The notes below the pieces were generated by a model that ran no database searches, was not told where the DNA came from, and was given only the letters and a program-made list of their open reading frames with translations. Below are positions 9,498-18,466 of a stretch of DNA of 64,000 bases, piece after piece (the first letter of the stretch is position 1; every line of letters starts with the position of its first letter). This DNA comes from Methanomicrobiales archaeon HGW-Methanomicrobiales-1 (lineage in GTDB: Archaea > Halobacteriota > Methanomicrobia > Methanomicrobiales > Methanospirillaceae). Made by a program: the position numbers and the translations under genes. The stretch is taken from the NCBI GenBank assembly GCA_002839675.1, contig PGYM01000001.1, forward strand, positions 548,683-612,682, given 5' to 3'.

Positions 9498-10555
9498 CTC
9501 TCCATATATTCAATAATTTGTTGTTTGGTAATGGAACCCGTGTTTCCACCCTCATTAACTGATTTATACCATTTTGCAGTCTGTTCAACTGTTTTTCTGA
9601 AGTTCCATCTGGCAGACCATCCCAGATCATGATGTGCCCTATCACAGTTCAGGTGAAGAAGACCGGCTTCCTTTGGATCGTCATCTTTTTTCGTGAATTC
9701 AATATTACCGGCCCCCCAGATGGCAATTAATTCTTCAGCAAGGTCTTTTACCGTATGCATTTCTCCATTATCCGGGCCAAAGTTATAGGAGCTTCCGAAA
9801 GATTTTGGATTTTCATACAGGTGTGATGCGAGGAGAAGATATCCTGATAATGGCTCTAATACATGCTGCCAGGGTCTGGTAGCATCGGGATTTCTCAACT
9901 GGATGGGTTCATTATTTTTAAGAGCTCTGATGCAATCAGGTACTATCCGGTCAAGGGACCAGTCTCCTCCTCCGATGACATTTCCTGCCCGCACACTGGC
10001 AGCACCCAGGTGAGGTATCTGCTCAAAAAAGGAATCATTATACGCGGAAAATACCAGTTCTGCAGCTGCTTTTGAAGCACTGTAGGGATCTTTACCCCCC
10101 AGTTCATCATTCTCACGGTACCCCCAGCACCATTCTTTGTTTTTATAACATTTGTCGGAAGTTATTGCTATGAGGACTTTTACTGAAGGGGTTTCTTTTA
10201 CCGCTTCAAAAACATTGACCGATCCACCAATATTGGTATCGAACGTAAGTTTTGGATCCTTATAGGATTTTCTTACCAGGGGTTGAGCTGCGAGATGAAA
10301 AACAAATTCAGGATTGGTTTTTTCAAAAAAATTCCGAACCTGAGTATAATCCCTGATATCCCCATCCAAGTGATGAATTAGTTGTTCAAGACCCAGCGCA
10401 GTATAATGATCATAATCTCTTTCGGGAGGTAGAGCGAAGCCATATACTTTTGCCCCGAGATGATGGAGCCAGTAGGCCAGCCATGAACCCTTGAAACCGG
10501 TATCTCCGGTTATTAATACTTTTTTATTTTTGAAGTGCCCGTAGCCGGTTTTCAC
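9494..10555 (-). CDS. rfbG: CDP-glucose 4,6-dehydratase
   Basis: A 353-residue extended SDR that converts CDP-D-glucose to CDP-4-keto-6-deoxy-D-glucose with bound NAD. The NAD loop reads LITGDTGFKGSWLAYWL, a very characteristic RfbG start. ITSDKCY and DPYSASKAAAE (YxxxK) supply catalysis, and RAGNVIGGGDW and ATRPWQHVLEP are family hallmarks. Length matches the family (about 355). It overlaps rfbF by four bases at the start and the cupin gene by four at the end, so the three are certainly co-transcribed. Confidence 0.95.
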   Translation of the reverse strand: MKTGYGHFKNKKVLITGDTGFKGSWLAYWLHHLGAKVYGFALPPERDYDHYTALGLEQLIHHLDGDIRDYTQVRNFFEKTNPEFVFHLAAQPLVRKSYKDPKLTFDTNIGGSVNVFEAVKETPSVKVLIAITSDKCYKNKEWCWGYRENDELGGKDPYSASKAAAELVFSAYNDSFFEQIPHLGAASVRAGNVIGGGDWSLDRIVPDCIRALKNNEPIQLRNPDATRPWQHVLEPLSGYLLLASHLYENPKSFGSSYNFGPDNGEMHTVKDLAEELIAIWGAGNIEFTKKDDDPKEAGLLHLNCDRAHHDLGWSARWNFRKTVEQTAKWYKSVNEGGNTGSITKQQIIEYMES

Positions 10556-11334
10556 CAGATCACCCAGGGGGCTTTCTTTTGTTCATAGAGTTGATTGAGA
10601 AGATGGTATTCTCTTGAGGTATCCATCGGTTGCCAGAACCCATCATGTTTAAAGACCATCATTTCGCCGTCTTTTACAAGATTCCGGAGTGCTTCCTGCT
10701 CAAATATGGTGTCTTCCTTGTCGTTGATATAATCGAAAATATCATTACGACATACAAAAAAACCGCCCGATATTCTTCCTCCGGTTGTCTGTGGCTTTTC
10801 ATTGAACTCTGTGACAAGTCCTGAGTCGCTGCACTGGAGTTCTCCAAATCGCCCCGGTGGTCTTACTCCGGTAACTGTAAGGATTTTACCATGAGAGTTA
10901 TGAAAGTCCAGCAATTTTTTAATATCAATATTGCCAACCCCGTCCCCATAGGTTAACATAAAATTATCTTCATCATAAAGATATTTTTTCACCTGTTTCA
11001 CTCTTGCACCAGTCATTGCATTCATTCCGGTTTCGGCCAGGGTGACATTCCAGTTCTCAACGGTTTCTGCATTATGGTATTTTATCGGTTTTCTTCCACT
11101 GAGATCAATTGACATATCTGTTGTATGCGAACGGTAATTCATAAAAAAATCCCGTATACTGTCCCCCTTATACCCCAGGCACAGGACAAATTGATCAAGA
11201 TCCCACGATGCATAATATTTCATAATGTGCCAGAGAATCGGATATCCCCCGATTGGGATCATCGGTTTTGGAATATTATCTGCAACGTCGCGAATACGGG
11301 TCCCATACCCTCCACATAAAATACAGACTTTCAT
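10552..11334 (-). CDS. rfbF: Glucose-1-phosphate cytidylyltransferase
   Basis: A 260-residue nucleotidyltransferase making CDP-glucose from glucose-1-phosphate and CTP, the entry step to CDP-6-deoxy sugars. The N-terminus ILCGGYGTRIR with downstream KPMIPIGGYPILWH is the signature of RfbF rather than RmlA or GalU. YGDGVGNID holds the metal-binding Asp, and TGVRPPGRFGEL is also typical. It is immediately upstream of rfbG with an ATGA-type overlap and immediately downstream of a glycosyltransferase. Confidence 0.95.
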   Translation of the reverse strand: MKVCILCGGYGTRIRDVADNIPKPMIPIGGYPILWHIMKYYASWDLDQFVLCLGYKGDSIRDFFMNYRSHTTDMSIDLSGRKPIKYHNAETVENWNVTLAETGMNAMTGARVKQVKKYLYDEDNFMLTYGDGVGNIDIKKLLDFHNSHGKILTVTGVRPPGRFGELQCSDSGLVTEFNEKPQTTGGRISGGFFVCRNDIFDYINDKEDTIFEQEALRNLVKDGEMMVFKHDGFWQPMDTSREYHLLNQLYEQKKAPWVIW

Positions 11335-12584
11335 GACGAAATTTCCTCTGTGAGTTTGTTATAAATTTTCCTATAATGATTAATTGCGATTTTATCTTTA
11401 AATAATTCTTCAAATCGAACTTTAGCATTCTCTCCAAACAGGTTTTTCATTTCCGGGTGATCGAGCATGAATTTTATTGCCATAGCTAGATCTGATACAT
11501 CTCCCGGTTCAACAAGGTATCCGGATTTCATATGTTCGATCTGTTCCGGGATTCCAGAAAAATTACTGGCAATTATTGCTTTCCCAAGAGACATCGATTC
11601 GAGTATAACATTAGGAAAATCTTCATCTTTTATCGAAGGAAGAATGATACAGTCTGACGCACTGATTAAGTTGAAAATCTGTTCTTCATGTGGGATAAAA
11701 AGAACATCCGTTTTTAAATCGTTTTTATCGACAAATGTTTTTAGAATTTTGTCAGTTGATCCCGTTCCTTCAATCACACAGACCGGAATTGAGATACCAG
11801 GGTACATATCTTTAAGTTGTTTCAAACTCTTTAAAAGAAAAATGTGACCTTTTCGTTCTTCAAGATTCGCGATTACGGAAAGAATAAGCCGGTTGTTGGG
11901 AAGATGTAATCTTTGAATGACTTGTTCACGTGTCTCAGTGACTTTTCGGGAGGCAATGCCATTTGGAATGCACTGTATTTTATTAGAAGGTAATTTGAGT
12001 ATCTTTTTCAATGCATTTCCTGCATAAAGTGAACCCGTCACGAACATCTTTACCCAACAGACAACTATCTGGTCAAATACATAATCAAAACGTCGGTCAA
12101 GAGAGTTGTATCCTACGGCGATATTGTTAACCACATAAACGATACATGTGATGCCGCATAATCGTGCAGCAATGACCATTGAAATAGTACTTTGTGCGCC
12201 GGGGTATCCCCCGTTATTTACATGCAGGATTGTGACTTTTTTTTTCCGAATGATTCGAAATAAGATGATCGTATTAATAAATAAAAAAAAATATTTGACA
12301 AGTCCGAGGTTTATAAGAAAATTTAAAGGTCTTCGTAATATTATCAGAGATATTGAATCGATTGATACATACACATCATTTATCTCGTAAAGACGAACCG
12401 GAATGTTCTCGATTTGAAGGGGGACTCTGTTCTTAAACCCTTTTTCATATTGAGGAGACCAGCGGTAAATAAACAGAATATCATAGGAATCACGGAATTC
12501 CTGACTGTTAAAGAAATTCGCAAGCATATTTTCACATCCCGCAAAAAATGGACAATCTGAATAATAGAGGATAGATTGTTTCAA
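11331..12584 (-). CDS. Glycosyltransferase family 4 (GT-B)
   Basis: A 417-residue GT-B glycosyltransferase. The N-terminal half has a hydrophobic membrane-associating stretch (about residues 75-115, rich in Leu, Ile and Phe). The C-terminal half carries IPNGIASRK, SVIANLEERKGH and the donor site SDCIILPSIKDEDFPNVILESMSLGKAIIA, quoted here only for its E-x7-E-type region. It probably transfers a sugar to the undecaprenol- or dolichol-linked glycan; specificity is unknown. Four-base overlaps on both sides tie it to the CDP-sugar operon. Confidence 0.87.
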   Translation of the reverse strand: MKQSILYYSDCPFFAGCENMLANFFNSQEFRDSYDILFIYRWSPQYEKGFKNRVPLQIENIPVRLYEINDVYVSIDSISLIILRRPLNFLINLGLVKYFFLFINTIILFRIIRKKKVTILHVNNGGYPGAQSTISMVIAARLCGITCIVYVVNNIAVGYNSLDRRFDYVFDQIVVCWVKMFVTGSLYAGNALKKILKLPSNKIQCIPNGIASRKVTETREQVIQRLHLPNNRLILSVIANLEERKGHIFLLKSLKQLKDMYPGISIPVCVIEGTGSTDKILKTFVDKNDLKTDVLFIPHEEQIFNLISASDCIILPSIKDEDFPNVILESMSLGKAIIASNFSGIPEQIEHMKSGYLVEPGDVSDLAMAIKFMLDHPEMKNLFGENAKVRFEELFKDKIAINHYRKIYNKLTEEISS

Positions 12585-13528
12585 ATCCCCTTCACTTCCT
12601 GATAATATGCAATTGTTTTATTCAGACCATTTTCAAGTGAAGTTTTTGCATTCCATCCCAGAGTGTCCTTTGATTTCTCCAGATCTACATAATAATCCAT
12701 TATTTCGTTTTTCCTGTACGGTTTCCCGCCGAGGTTTACAAGACCTTTTTTGCCAATCATATTTTCAATCTTTTCTGCAATGTCTGCAAGTTTTATCGGA
12801 ATTCCACTTCCAATATTAATGATCTGTCCTTTCGCTTGGGGATTTTTAGCTGCCAGAAGGAGTGAATCGATTATGTCATCAACATATACAAAATCACGAG
12901 TCTGTTCCCCCAAGGTCATATTAAAAGGTTTATCCTCAAGAAGTGAAGTGATGAGGGCAGGTACAAACATATCAGTTCCCTGTCCCGGACCATATGCAAT
13001 TGTGGGACGAATGATAATAACCGGAAAATTGTAAAGGTGAAAAAATAATTCTCCCATATGTGAAACGCATGATTTTGAAAATGAGTATGGTGTAACGGGG
13101 TATTCCCGTAATTTTTCATCGAAAGGCGGTATACTATTTCCATATTCTTCCGCGGTGCAGGGAATTACTATTGATTGTAAAGAATTCAACTGTTTCGCCG
13201 CAGAAAACAAATTCAGCGATCCGATTACGTTTGTTTCAATTGATGAATAGAATGCCTGAATATCTTCATTTCGTTCTTTATACGCCGCCAAGTGAAAAAT
13301 ATACTCCGGTTTAAAATCATTTACGCAATTGGTGACAAATGATAAATCCCTGATATCTCCGGTATATTGGTTTGTTTCAGTAAGAGCACATTTTTTATCC
13401 TTTCTGGTAATTATTGAAATTATTGCTCCGCCCGCATGCAATTGTCTTATTAAGTGACTTCCTATAAAACCGGAACCACCTGTGATGAGAATCCTTTTAT
13501 TTAGAAAAAAATTATTTGAATTGTTCAT
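12581..13528 (-). CDS. NAD-dependent epimerase/dehydratase
   Basis: A 315-residue extended SDR, the first gene of the 13.5-7.1 kb operon. The NAD loop is ITGGSGFIGSHLI. A Thr replaces the usual Ser in PCTAEEYG, and YSFSKSC gives the YxxxK. RPTIAYGPGQG and DFVYVDDI are typical of GDP-mannose 4,6-dehydratase/UDP-glucose 4-epimerase relatives. The exact nucleotide sugar is not readable; a C4 epimerase or a reductase acting after RfbG are both possible. About 110 AT-rich bases separate it from the upstream radical SAM gene and probably hold the operon promoter. Confidence 0.83.
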   Translation of the reverse strand: MNNSNNFFLNKRILITGGSGFIGSHLIRQLHAGGAIISIITRKDKKCALTETNQYTGDIRDLSFVTNCVNDFKPEYIFHLAAYKERNEDIQAFYSSIETNVIGSLNLFSAAKQLNSLQSIVIPCTAEEYGNSIPPFDEKLREYPVTPYSFSKSCVSHMGELFFHLYNFPVIIIRPTIAYGPGQGTDMFVPALITSLLEDKPFNMTLGEQTRDFVYVDDIIDSLLLAAKNPQAKGQIINIGSGIPIKLADIAEKIENMIGKKGLVNLGGKPYRKNEIMDYYVDLEKSKDTLGWNAKTSLENGLNKTIAYYQEVKGI

Positions 13529-13639
13529 TTTTCATCTCCTGTAATATTCTGCAATCGTAATGAAAATCTCTTCGGCATTTCATTTTGTATACTTGTATCA
13601 CTTGATAATTCATTGAAGGTTGTTTTGAAGAACATTTTG

Positions 13640-15559
13640 TTATTTTTTAGTCTTATATTGATGTTCCAGCGCATAGAACTTATTATCTATATCCTTTAGC
13701 AGATGTATCAGTATCTCATATCGTTTATCGGGTTTATTCAACACCCGTAAAAGTTGATATCTCAAATAATTTTTGATTCCACTGATTGAGAAAGATGGTT
13801 GACAATATGCCGGTTCCAATATTGTGTATATTGAAGTGAGTCTTGAAATCTTTTTTGATACAGGTGAAGTAATTATATAATTATCAAGTTCGTCACGATT
13901 CTTGGGAGTGTTTAACCACACTAATTCTGTATTATCTGATTTTTGTTTGAAATCAATTATTTTGTAATAGTAATCATCTTTTACGAGAGATAATTTTTCA
14001 TACAGGCAAATTATTTCCTTAGCTAGATCTGGTGTTTTTAATTCATCTTCAAACGATTTTTTAAGATATCCAATTCCTGTTTTAAAGTCTTCATTTTTAA
14101 CATAATAATTTCCAAGCAGTTCGTTTTTGTTAATTAATTGATTAATATTGAATAAATTTGAATATCCTAATTCATTTGCATATTTACAGAATGTTTCAAA
14201 TTTTTCCATACGTTTCAGATAGGTGTTTTTTTGGTCTTTTGATGTCCAGTATAATTCCCCTTTTGACAGATCGATATTAAATTGATCCGGATGCAGATCG
14301 ATAGCACATCCTTTTGGAATATAACAATAATTTAAAGCGGGATTGACAACAATCCATTTTCGATCTTTACTATGTCGCTTGATAAAGCCAAGTTGATGAT
14401 TGAAATCGTCATCGGTTTCTCCGGGAAGACCGAACATCATATTTATGCCAATAGTTATTTTTGCCTTGACACCTTCAGAAATTACCTTGTCGAAATCAGC
14501 AGTTTGACATGCATGCTTTCCAATTGATTTTAATAATCTTTTGGAGGGATTTTCTAATCCATATCCAATTAAGGCACACCCTGATTTTTTCAACTTCTTA
14601 TAAAAAGGGGCATCCATTTCCTTTCTAATTACTGCATTTTCAAGGTTCCACCCGATCTTTACCTGATTAGCAATTAAAAGATCGCAAAATTTTTCCAGGT
14701 CTTTCATATTACCATTCGATACTGAATCGTGCAGACGGAAATATTCTGTTTGAGGATACAGCGACAATTGGTATAATATTTCATCGAACACTCGCTGGCC
14801 TGAGCGATTTCTGAATTTCGGGAAAAAATTTCTTTCTGTGCAAAAAATACAATTGTTGATACAGCCTCTGGAAAAATATGTTGGAAGCACATTGCGTCCC
14901 GCATATTGATTTAGATCAAAATCTGAAAAGTCCGCGAATGGAAGATTATCGAGGGAAGGGATTAAATCTCTGGTTCCTCCATCAACAATCTTCCCGCTAT
15001 CATTTCGAAATGCAACCCCAGGAATTTTTTGATCTTCAAGTATCCCTCTTCTGTTAAGGTACTCCGTAAGTGAGACTTCACCCTCCCCAAAAATGACCGC
15101 ATCCATAAGTTTTGAGGTAAGGAGTGGTTGCCAGACATCAGTATAATGAGCCACTTGGGGACCCCCACATATGAGAGGAATGTCCGGAGCGCATTCCCTG
15201 AATTTTTGTGCAAGAACTTTTGTTGCGATAAATGATGAAGAATGAACCGAAAACCCAATTACCCGTGGTTTTGATGAAAGAACCGAATAAATAAAGTTTA
15301 AAACTTCATCTGAATAATCTGAAAAAAACTGGTGAATATATGATTCTCTTTCCCATGTGAAATATCCATTTGAAATCTCCCAGGAGTTTTCGTATATCCC
15401 ATATTTTAAATTGAATAATTGAATATTTAAATCGAAAATTTTTACTGAGATTCCTTGATCTGATAAATAGCTCTTTAAGAGAGCAAGTCCGAGTGAAGGA
15501 TTCTGGACTGCCCATCCAGGAGGTTGTATCAGGGCAATATCCACTGATTTTGACATCAC
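13640..15559 (-). CDS. B12-binding-domain radical SAM protein
   Basis: A 639-residue protein. Residues 5-165 form a cobalamin-binding-like fold (IALIQPPGW, GFSVHSSS, ICGGPQ, VIFGEGE) without an obvious DxHxxG cobalamin ligand. A radical SAM core follows with C233, C237 and C240 (CxxxCxxC) and GYGLENPSKR and MMFGLPGETDDD motifs. The last 200 residues are charged, helical and of no family I know. The COG1032 superfamily contains methylases, methylthiolases and cyclases. Inside a sugar locus, C-methylation or radical modification of a nucleotide sugar or glycan lipid is possible but unproven. AT-rich and adjacent to transposase remnants. Confidence 0.85.
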   Translation of the reverse strand: MMSKSVDIALIQPPGWAVQNPSLGLALLKSYLSDQGISVKIFDLNIQLFNLKYGIYENSWEISNGYFTWERESYIHQFFSDYSDEVLNFIYSVLSSKPRVIGFSVHSSSFIATKVLAQKFRECAPDIPLICGGPQVAHYTDVWQPLLTSKLMDAVIFGEGEVSLTEYLNRRGILEDQKIPGVAFRNDSGKIVDGGTRDLIPSLDNLPFADFSDFDLNQYAGRNVLPTYFSRGCINNCIFCTERNFFPKFRNRSGQRVFDEILYQLSLYPQTEYFRLHDSVSNGNMKDLEKFCDLLIANQVKIGWNLENAVIRKEMDAPFYKKLKKSGCALIGYGLENPSKRLLKSIGKHACQTADFDKVISEGVKAKITIGINMMFGLPGETDDDFNHQLGFIKRHSKDRKWIVVNPALNYCYIPKGCAIDLHPDQFNIDLSKGELYWTSKDQKNTYLKRMEKFETFCKYANELGYSNLFNINQLINKNELLGNYYVKNEDFKTGIGYLKKSFEDELKTPDLAKEIICLYEKLSLVKDDYYYKIIDFKQKSDNTELVWLNTPKNRDELDNYIITSPVSKKISRLTSIYTILEPAYCQPSFSISGIKNYLRYQLLRVLNKPDKRYEILIHLLKDIDNKFYALEHQYKTKK

Positions 15560-15675
15560 TTTGTTAATTTGAACTTATTTGGTTAAAGATATTTTTCAGT
15601 ACATTTTAAAACCGTATTTTCTCGCAATGAGGCCCCCAGATCTCTGAGATAGTTGTAGAGTGCCAGTATTTTTGT

Positions 15676-15777
15676 CTAAAAATAGTGACAAAATTTATGT
15701 CCGCTTTCAAGAACACCCATCAGGTGCTTGAGGGTGAAAGCGACAATGGAGATCAGAACCAAAACAATCGTATTCTA
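15676..15777 (-). pseudogene. Possible transposase C-terminal fragment
   Basis: A minus-strand open stretch of about 33 codons ending at the TAG at 15676-15678. It reads VALVLIS-like hydrophobic residues and then HLMGVLESGHKFCHYF. It has no start and is cut where the IS481-type fragment begins. The ending resembles the C-termini of some archaeal transposases, but I cannot assign a family, so this is a tentative call based mostly on its position among other element remnants. Confidence 0.3.
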
Positions 15778-15790
15778 TGAAGAAGGGATA

Positions 15791-16022
15791 TGAAGTGTAA
15801 AGGAGATCGGAGAGACATATAATATCTCCGAAATGACGGTGAGACGATGGGCAAAAGCCCATAGTCATTATAATGAGAATGGATTACGGCCAAAAAAGAC
15901 CGGGTCGAAATGGTCTCTCCGGGCAATTTCCCGGTCGTTGGAACAACGAATTATCCGACTCAAAGAGAAATATCCGGCATGGGGCGCCCGTCGTATCAAG
16001 CATCAGTTTAATCTACCGAGAA
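15791..16022 (+). pseudogene. IS481-type transposase fragment (N-terminal HTH only)
   Basis: About 76 codons that translate to a helix-turn-helix (EIGETYNISEMTVRRWAKAH), a basic linker and KYPAWGARRIKHQF. This is the usual N-terminus of IS481/IS3-group transposases. No start codon precedes the HTH in frame; a TGA lies at 15791-15793. The DDE catalytic domain is absent: the frame diverges after the QFNLP region, where unrelated sequence starts. It is therefore a dead remnant. Confidence 0.65.
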
Positions 16023-16070
16023 CAGCTATAAACCCAATCTCACCTTTTTATATGCGAAGTTAAATAAAAA

Positions 16071-17026
16071 TATAGGGGCGATTTTGGAGATTATTTCTTC
16101 AAAGAGGAATATTCAAAGATCGCTGTGTTGGGGAATAAATTAGGCAATATTCGGGATACAATTGATTGGGAGCAATTTCGACCTATAATCAGCGATATGT
16201 ATCATGATAACAAAGAATCGGGAGGCCGACCACACACTGATGAAATTCTGATGATCAAAATGCACATCCCTGCCGGATGGCATGTATTGTCGGATTATGA
16301 ATTAGAACTACTCGCTACGGTCCAGGAATCATTTCGGCATTTCCTTAGGTATCCGGAGAAAATCCCGGATTGATCGACAATCTGGAAATTTTGTGAAGAC
16401 CTGTCGAAGAACGGAAAGATACCTCTCATCTGGGAAGATCTACAGCGCCAGCTGGGATAGAATGGGTATACGATAAAGCGCGGTAGCATTCAGGATGCGT
16501 CATTCATTACCTCAGATCCGGGACATGCGTCTTCCGAAAAGCCTCATGGGGGTATTGCAAAGACTCGACGAAGTCGTGATGGGACTTGGGCAAAGAAATA
16601 ATAAAAATCCGAATTTGGGTACAAAGTCCACACGATTATTGATAAAGAATATCAGTTCATCTGGAGATTTGACACAACAACTGCGCAATGGATGATAGTC
16701 AGATCGATCTGTCGCAAAAAGGTGAAACAGTTTACCGGGACAAAGAATATTTTAGTAAAACACCTTTTGCGTCGATAGATAAAACCATGCGAAGATCTGT
16801 TTGGGGTAAACCACTCTCCGAGAAGAACAAAAGGAGAAATTGGGCTATCAGCAATGTTCGAAGTCTTGTTGAATGACCATTTGCGGTGATTAAACGGGTG
16901 TTTCATTCCGGTCATGTAATGGTTACTACACACCTACGGGTCCATGCAAAAAATCTCTTTGCCGGTTTTTCTTACGATCTTTTTAATCTCGTAACTATTC
17001 AAAAAATTCATCCGGTTCAGCAATAA
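16071..17026 (+). pseudogene. Degenerate IS5-family transposase
   Basis: A nearly full-length transposase can be followed through four decay points. Codons from 16071 read DTIDWEQFRPIISDMYH, GGRPHTDEILMIKM and SFRHFLRYPEKIPD, then a TGA at 16371. In the same frame follow STIWKFCEDLSK, a TAG near 16470, IKRGSIQDASFITSDPGH, and a TAATAA near 16600 before FGYKVHTIIDKEY. A frameshift near 16690 moves to DDSQIDLSQKGETVYRDKEYF and KRRNWAIS. After a TGA near 16876 the end reads PFAVIKRVFHSGHV and stops at 17026. This layout is typical of IS5-family DDE transposases of Methanomicrobiales. It cannot make an active protein. Confidence 0.8.
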
Positions 17027-17567
17027 CTCTCAAAAAAAAGAAAAAATTTAGAGGAATTCAAGCAGAGAGCCAGATAGGATCCAATCCTTATTACTGCGTC
17101 ATCGTACTCGATATGTTTGGGTGAAAAATGAGGGAAATTAGCTATCCTCATTAACTATTCTCTGAGGGTTATGCATTTCGGACGACCCAGTTTCCATAAG
17201 GAATGATGACCATTTTTTTCATTGTTTTGTGAGGATAATTGATATTTGGAAGAGTTGATGTAAAAATACTTAACTTATTTCTCGGGCGTATTCTGTGGCT
17301 ATATTGATTTTATTTTTGGAAATGGGACCTGATTACCAATTGTATGCAGAATGAGAGAATTCGGATGTGTGCAGTGAACATGGTGAATCCTTTAAATTAC
17401 GGATTTTTAATATTTTCACTAATTAGGTCTAAATCTACCTATTATCAGGCATTTATTCACTTTTGCTGAACAAATAATTTCTTCAGGAATGACTGATCCA
17501 TACTTTTCGAGTGAGTAAATGATATTTGATAAAGGAATACATCAACACAAGTATGGGTGAATATACA
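17027..17567. other. AT-rich noncoding stretch after the transposase remnants
   Basis: About 540 bases without a credible gene. Only short random frames are present. I see no RNA gene and no clear inverted repeat that could be the end of the IS5 element. It presumably contains the promoter of the methyltransferase that starts at 17568 (an AT-rich CTTTAAATTA lies near 17391-17400). Confidence 0.5.
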
Positions 17568-18341
17568 ATGGATAAATTTGAACTTGCCAAACTAATCAAA
17601 ACATCCGAAGTTATTGAAAAGGTTGCTTTTATCCAAAATCGTTGTAGGGGTAAATCAATTCTTGACTTAGGCTGTATAAGGCATAATGCAGAATTTGCTA
17701 AAAAAGATCCAAATTGGCTGCACCAGAAGATAAAAGAAGTTGCAAAAAATGTAATCGGTATTGATTATCTTGAAAATGAAGTTAAAAAATTGAAAGATAT
17801 GGGATATGATATACGATTTGGAGATGTAACACAACCCCTTACTTTTAATGAACGTTTTGACGTTATTGTTGCGGGAGATATAATTGAGCATTTGTCCAAT
17901 TTTGATGGTTTTTTTGAAAATTGCTTAAAATACTTAAAGGATGATGGAATTCTAATTATTTCGACTCCAAATCCTTTTTTCACAGATGAATTTCACTATG
18001 TTTCTTTTAAAAGAAATTATATTATAAATCCTGAACACACTTGCTGGATAGATCCTCAAGCGCTTTCTCAATTGTCACAGCGATATAACCTTGCAATTAC
18101 TGAATTGCATTTCATTAAAAATCCCTGGAGCCTAAAAAATTTGATTTGCGAAAACGAAAATTATCAATATGATATTTTAAATGATAAATGGATTGACAAT
18201 TCCTCCACTTTCCCTCTATTAAGATATACAATTTGTAAAACATTTGGTATTTTTTATTATCTCTATAAAAGAGTTTTATTTACGAATACAAAATTGGTAG
18301 GGTATAGTGATTATCTTGCAGTTTTAAAGCGGAGTAATTGA
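17568..18341 (+). CDS. SAM-dependent methyltransferase (type 11-like)
   Basis: A 257-residue class I methyltransferase from the ATG at 17568, which has GGGTGA seven bases upstream. An ATG at 17553 and a TTG at 17526 are alternative starts. SILDLGC forms motif I, GIDYLENEV motif II, FDVIVAGDIIEHLSNFD motif IV and LKDDGILIISTPNPF motif VI. The C-terminus has a hydrophobic segment near FGIFYYLYKRVLF. Very AT-rich. It is the only plus-strand gene between the transposase remnants and the sulfation genes and converges on the sulfotransferase. Target unknown; glycan or sugar methylation is likely from context. Confidence 0.8.
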   Translation: MDKFELAKLIKTSEVIEKVAFIQNRCRGKSILDLGCIRHNAEFAKKDPNWLHQKIKEVAKNVIGIDYLENEVKKLKDMGYDIRFGDVTQPLTFNERFDVIVAGDIIEHLSNFDGFFENCLKYLKDDGILIISTPNPFFTDEFHYVSFKRNYIINPEHTCWIDPQALSQLSQRYNLAITELHFIKNPWSLKNLICENENYQYDILNDKWIDNSSTFPLLRYTICKTFGIFYYLYKRVLFTNTKLVGYSDYLAVLKRSN

Positions 18342-18466
18342 ATAATTAGTGAACTTTGGTAGTGTAAGGATCATGAATTACATCCACATTCGTATTCTAA
18401 TTGATATCAATTCTTATTGCCCGCCGAATTATGGTTATTTTTTGGAAAGATATGCTGCATAGTGTT

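Noticed and set aside
16371-16880. Pyrrolysine or other recoding at the in-frame stops of the IS5 transposase
   Set aside because: The stops are of all three kinds (TGA, TAG, TAATAA) and are joined by a frameshift, which shows decay rather than recoding.
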